Shown here piece by piece: positions 63,360 to 64,000 of a stretch of 64,000 bases of DNA. Position numbers and translations under genes: made by a program. The notes beneath the pieces are model-generated. The model was given only the letters and a program-made list of their open reading frames with translations. It had not been told where the DNA came from and did not search any database. Where the stretch lies: assembly GCA_033558025.1 (NCBI GenBank), contig JAUCEF010000007.1, forward strand, positions 5,890,001 through 5,954,000. Direction: 5' to 3'. The DNA is from Phytophthora sp. 'mugwort' (taxonomy: Eukaryota > Oomycota > Peronosporomycetes > Peronosporales > Peronosporaceae). How positions within the stretch are numbered: position 1 is the first letter of the stretch; every line of letters starts with the position of its first letter.

Positions 63360-63875
63360 GAAAACCGAGTGCAGCTCTCGCATATGCATGATCTGGCGGA
63401 TCATATAGTTTATTGCAGTCATACAGCGCATCAAGCTCGAAGTTCAAGCGGAAATCACGCATCTGGTAAAGATGCCAAAGTGCAATGTAGGATGTGGGAT
63501 AAAAAGTTGCTCAGTATGCATGAGAACAGACTAAAGGCACATTTCAACGATTCCGGCGTATTCTACGATATCTGGAAACAGCGGCAGACGCTGGTACAAC
63601 CATACGCCAACGACAGCACATTTAAACGCCTTATTGACGGTGCCGACAAAACTGACTTCATGATAGTGTGGATCACTGTGGATTGTGGTCATGAATTCAA
63701 TAAATTTGTAGTCTTTCTCGCTGGTTTAGCGTCACGAACAACAGGAACTCACACCGTGGGAAGTGATTTCAGCTTTCTCAAGCAAGTCAAGAGTGATCAG
63801 CGGGCGTCATTGAGCAACTACGCCGTGGAAGGACAACTGCAAACCAAGCAGTACTTCGCTTTAGCTGATAAATAA
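63360..63875 (+). pseudogene. hAT-like transposase C-terminal fragment
   Basis: The open frame has no convincing ATG start and ends at TAA 63873-63875. It includes FYDIWKQRQTLVQPY and ends with SDFSFLKQVKSDQRASL and SNYAVEGQLQTKQY. That DFS......D..R..L....LEG.L..KQY pattern resembles the C-terminal region of hAT-type or similar oomycete transposase-like proteins. A fragment of a host gene is not excluded. Confidence 0.35.
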
Positions 63876-64000
63876 AAGATAGTGCGGAAAACACGCACTC
63901 TAACTTAAAAATTGTATCTATTATCGAATACCTACTTTTGATTTGGGGAATTACTTGGTACATTCCTAAACTAAGCGTCTACTTCTAGGTCTCAAAAACG

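Noticed and set aside
1..64000. RXLR or CRN effector genes
   Set aside because: I looked for signal peptides followed by RXLR-EER or LxLFLAK motifs and found none in a plausible frame.
1..64000. CRISPR array, bacterial operon or virus-like gene set
   Set aside because: No regularly spaced repeats, no Shine-Dalgarno-led gene runs and no capsid genes. Introns and transposons show a eukaryotic nuclear genome.

Overview
The window looks like an oomycete chromosome, most likely Phytophthora or a close relative. Reasons: an exact match to the 16-base oomycete initiator consensus GCTCATTYYNCAWTTT upstream of one gene, very short GT-AG introns (59 to 79 nt), small intergenic gaps in the gene island, and a typical oomycete set of degraded transposons. 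All calls come from reading the sequence; no database search was run. Many start positions were moved to the first credible ATG.

Bases 1-28,460 are a transposon-rich block. A membrane-protein gene ends at 599, and a Tc1-like element with long bipartite terminal inverted repeats begins 14 bases later. Then come a second mariner-like element with about 245-base inverted repeats, remnants of mariner-like, piggyBac, DDE_1 (pogo/CENP-B type) and Copia transposases, and a hAT element whose intron holds a Merlin (IS1595-like) element. A DDE_1 element is split by a 4.7 kb Copia retrotransposon, with the 5-base target duplication and both LTRs visible.

Bases 28,790-53,070 are a gene island. In order: NAA38-like Sm protein (+), PH-RhoGAP-like protein (-), ferric reductase-like oxidoreductase (-), RIOK3-like pseudokinase (-), AAAP amino-acid transporter (+), STK16-like kinase (-), COMMD10-like protein (+), two broken ankyrin-type repeat genes (one split by a LINE), one intact ankyrin-type repeat gene (+), a broken AAAP transporter (-) and an intact RIOK3-like kinase (+). 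The divergent RIOK3/AAAP pair occurs twice. In one copy the kinase has lost its catalytic residues and the transporter is intact; in the other the kinase is intact and the transporter is frameshifted.

Bases 53,650-62,700 are a long LINE on the minus strand. Its ORF1 carries a CCHC knuckle and an OTU-protease-like segment; its ORF2 carries APE-type endonuclease, reverse transcriptase and a C-terminal zinc motif. A strong inverted repeat sits at the ORF1/ORF2 junction. The right edge holds a hAT-like C-terminal fragment. I saw no tRNA, rRNA, CRISPR array, RXLR or CRN effector gene.
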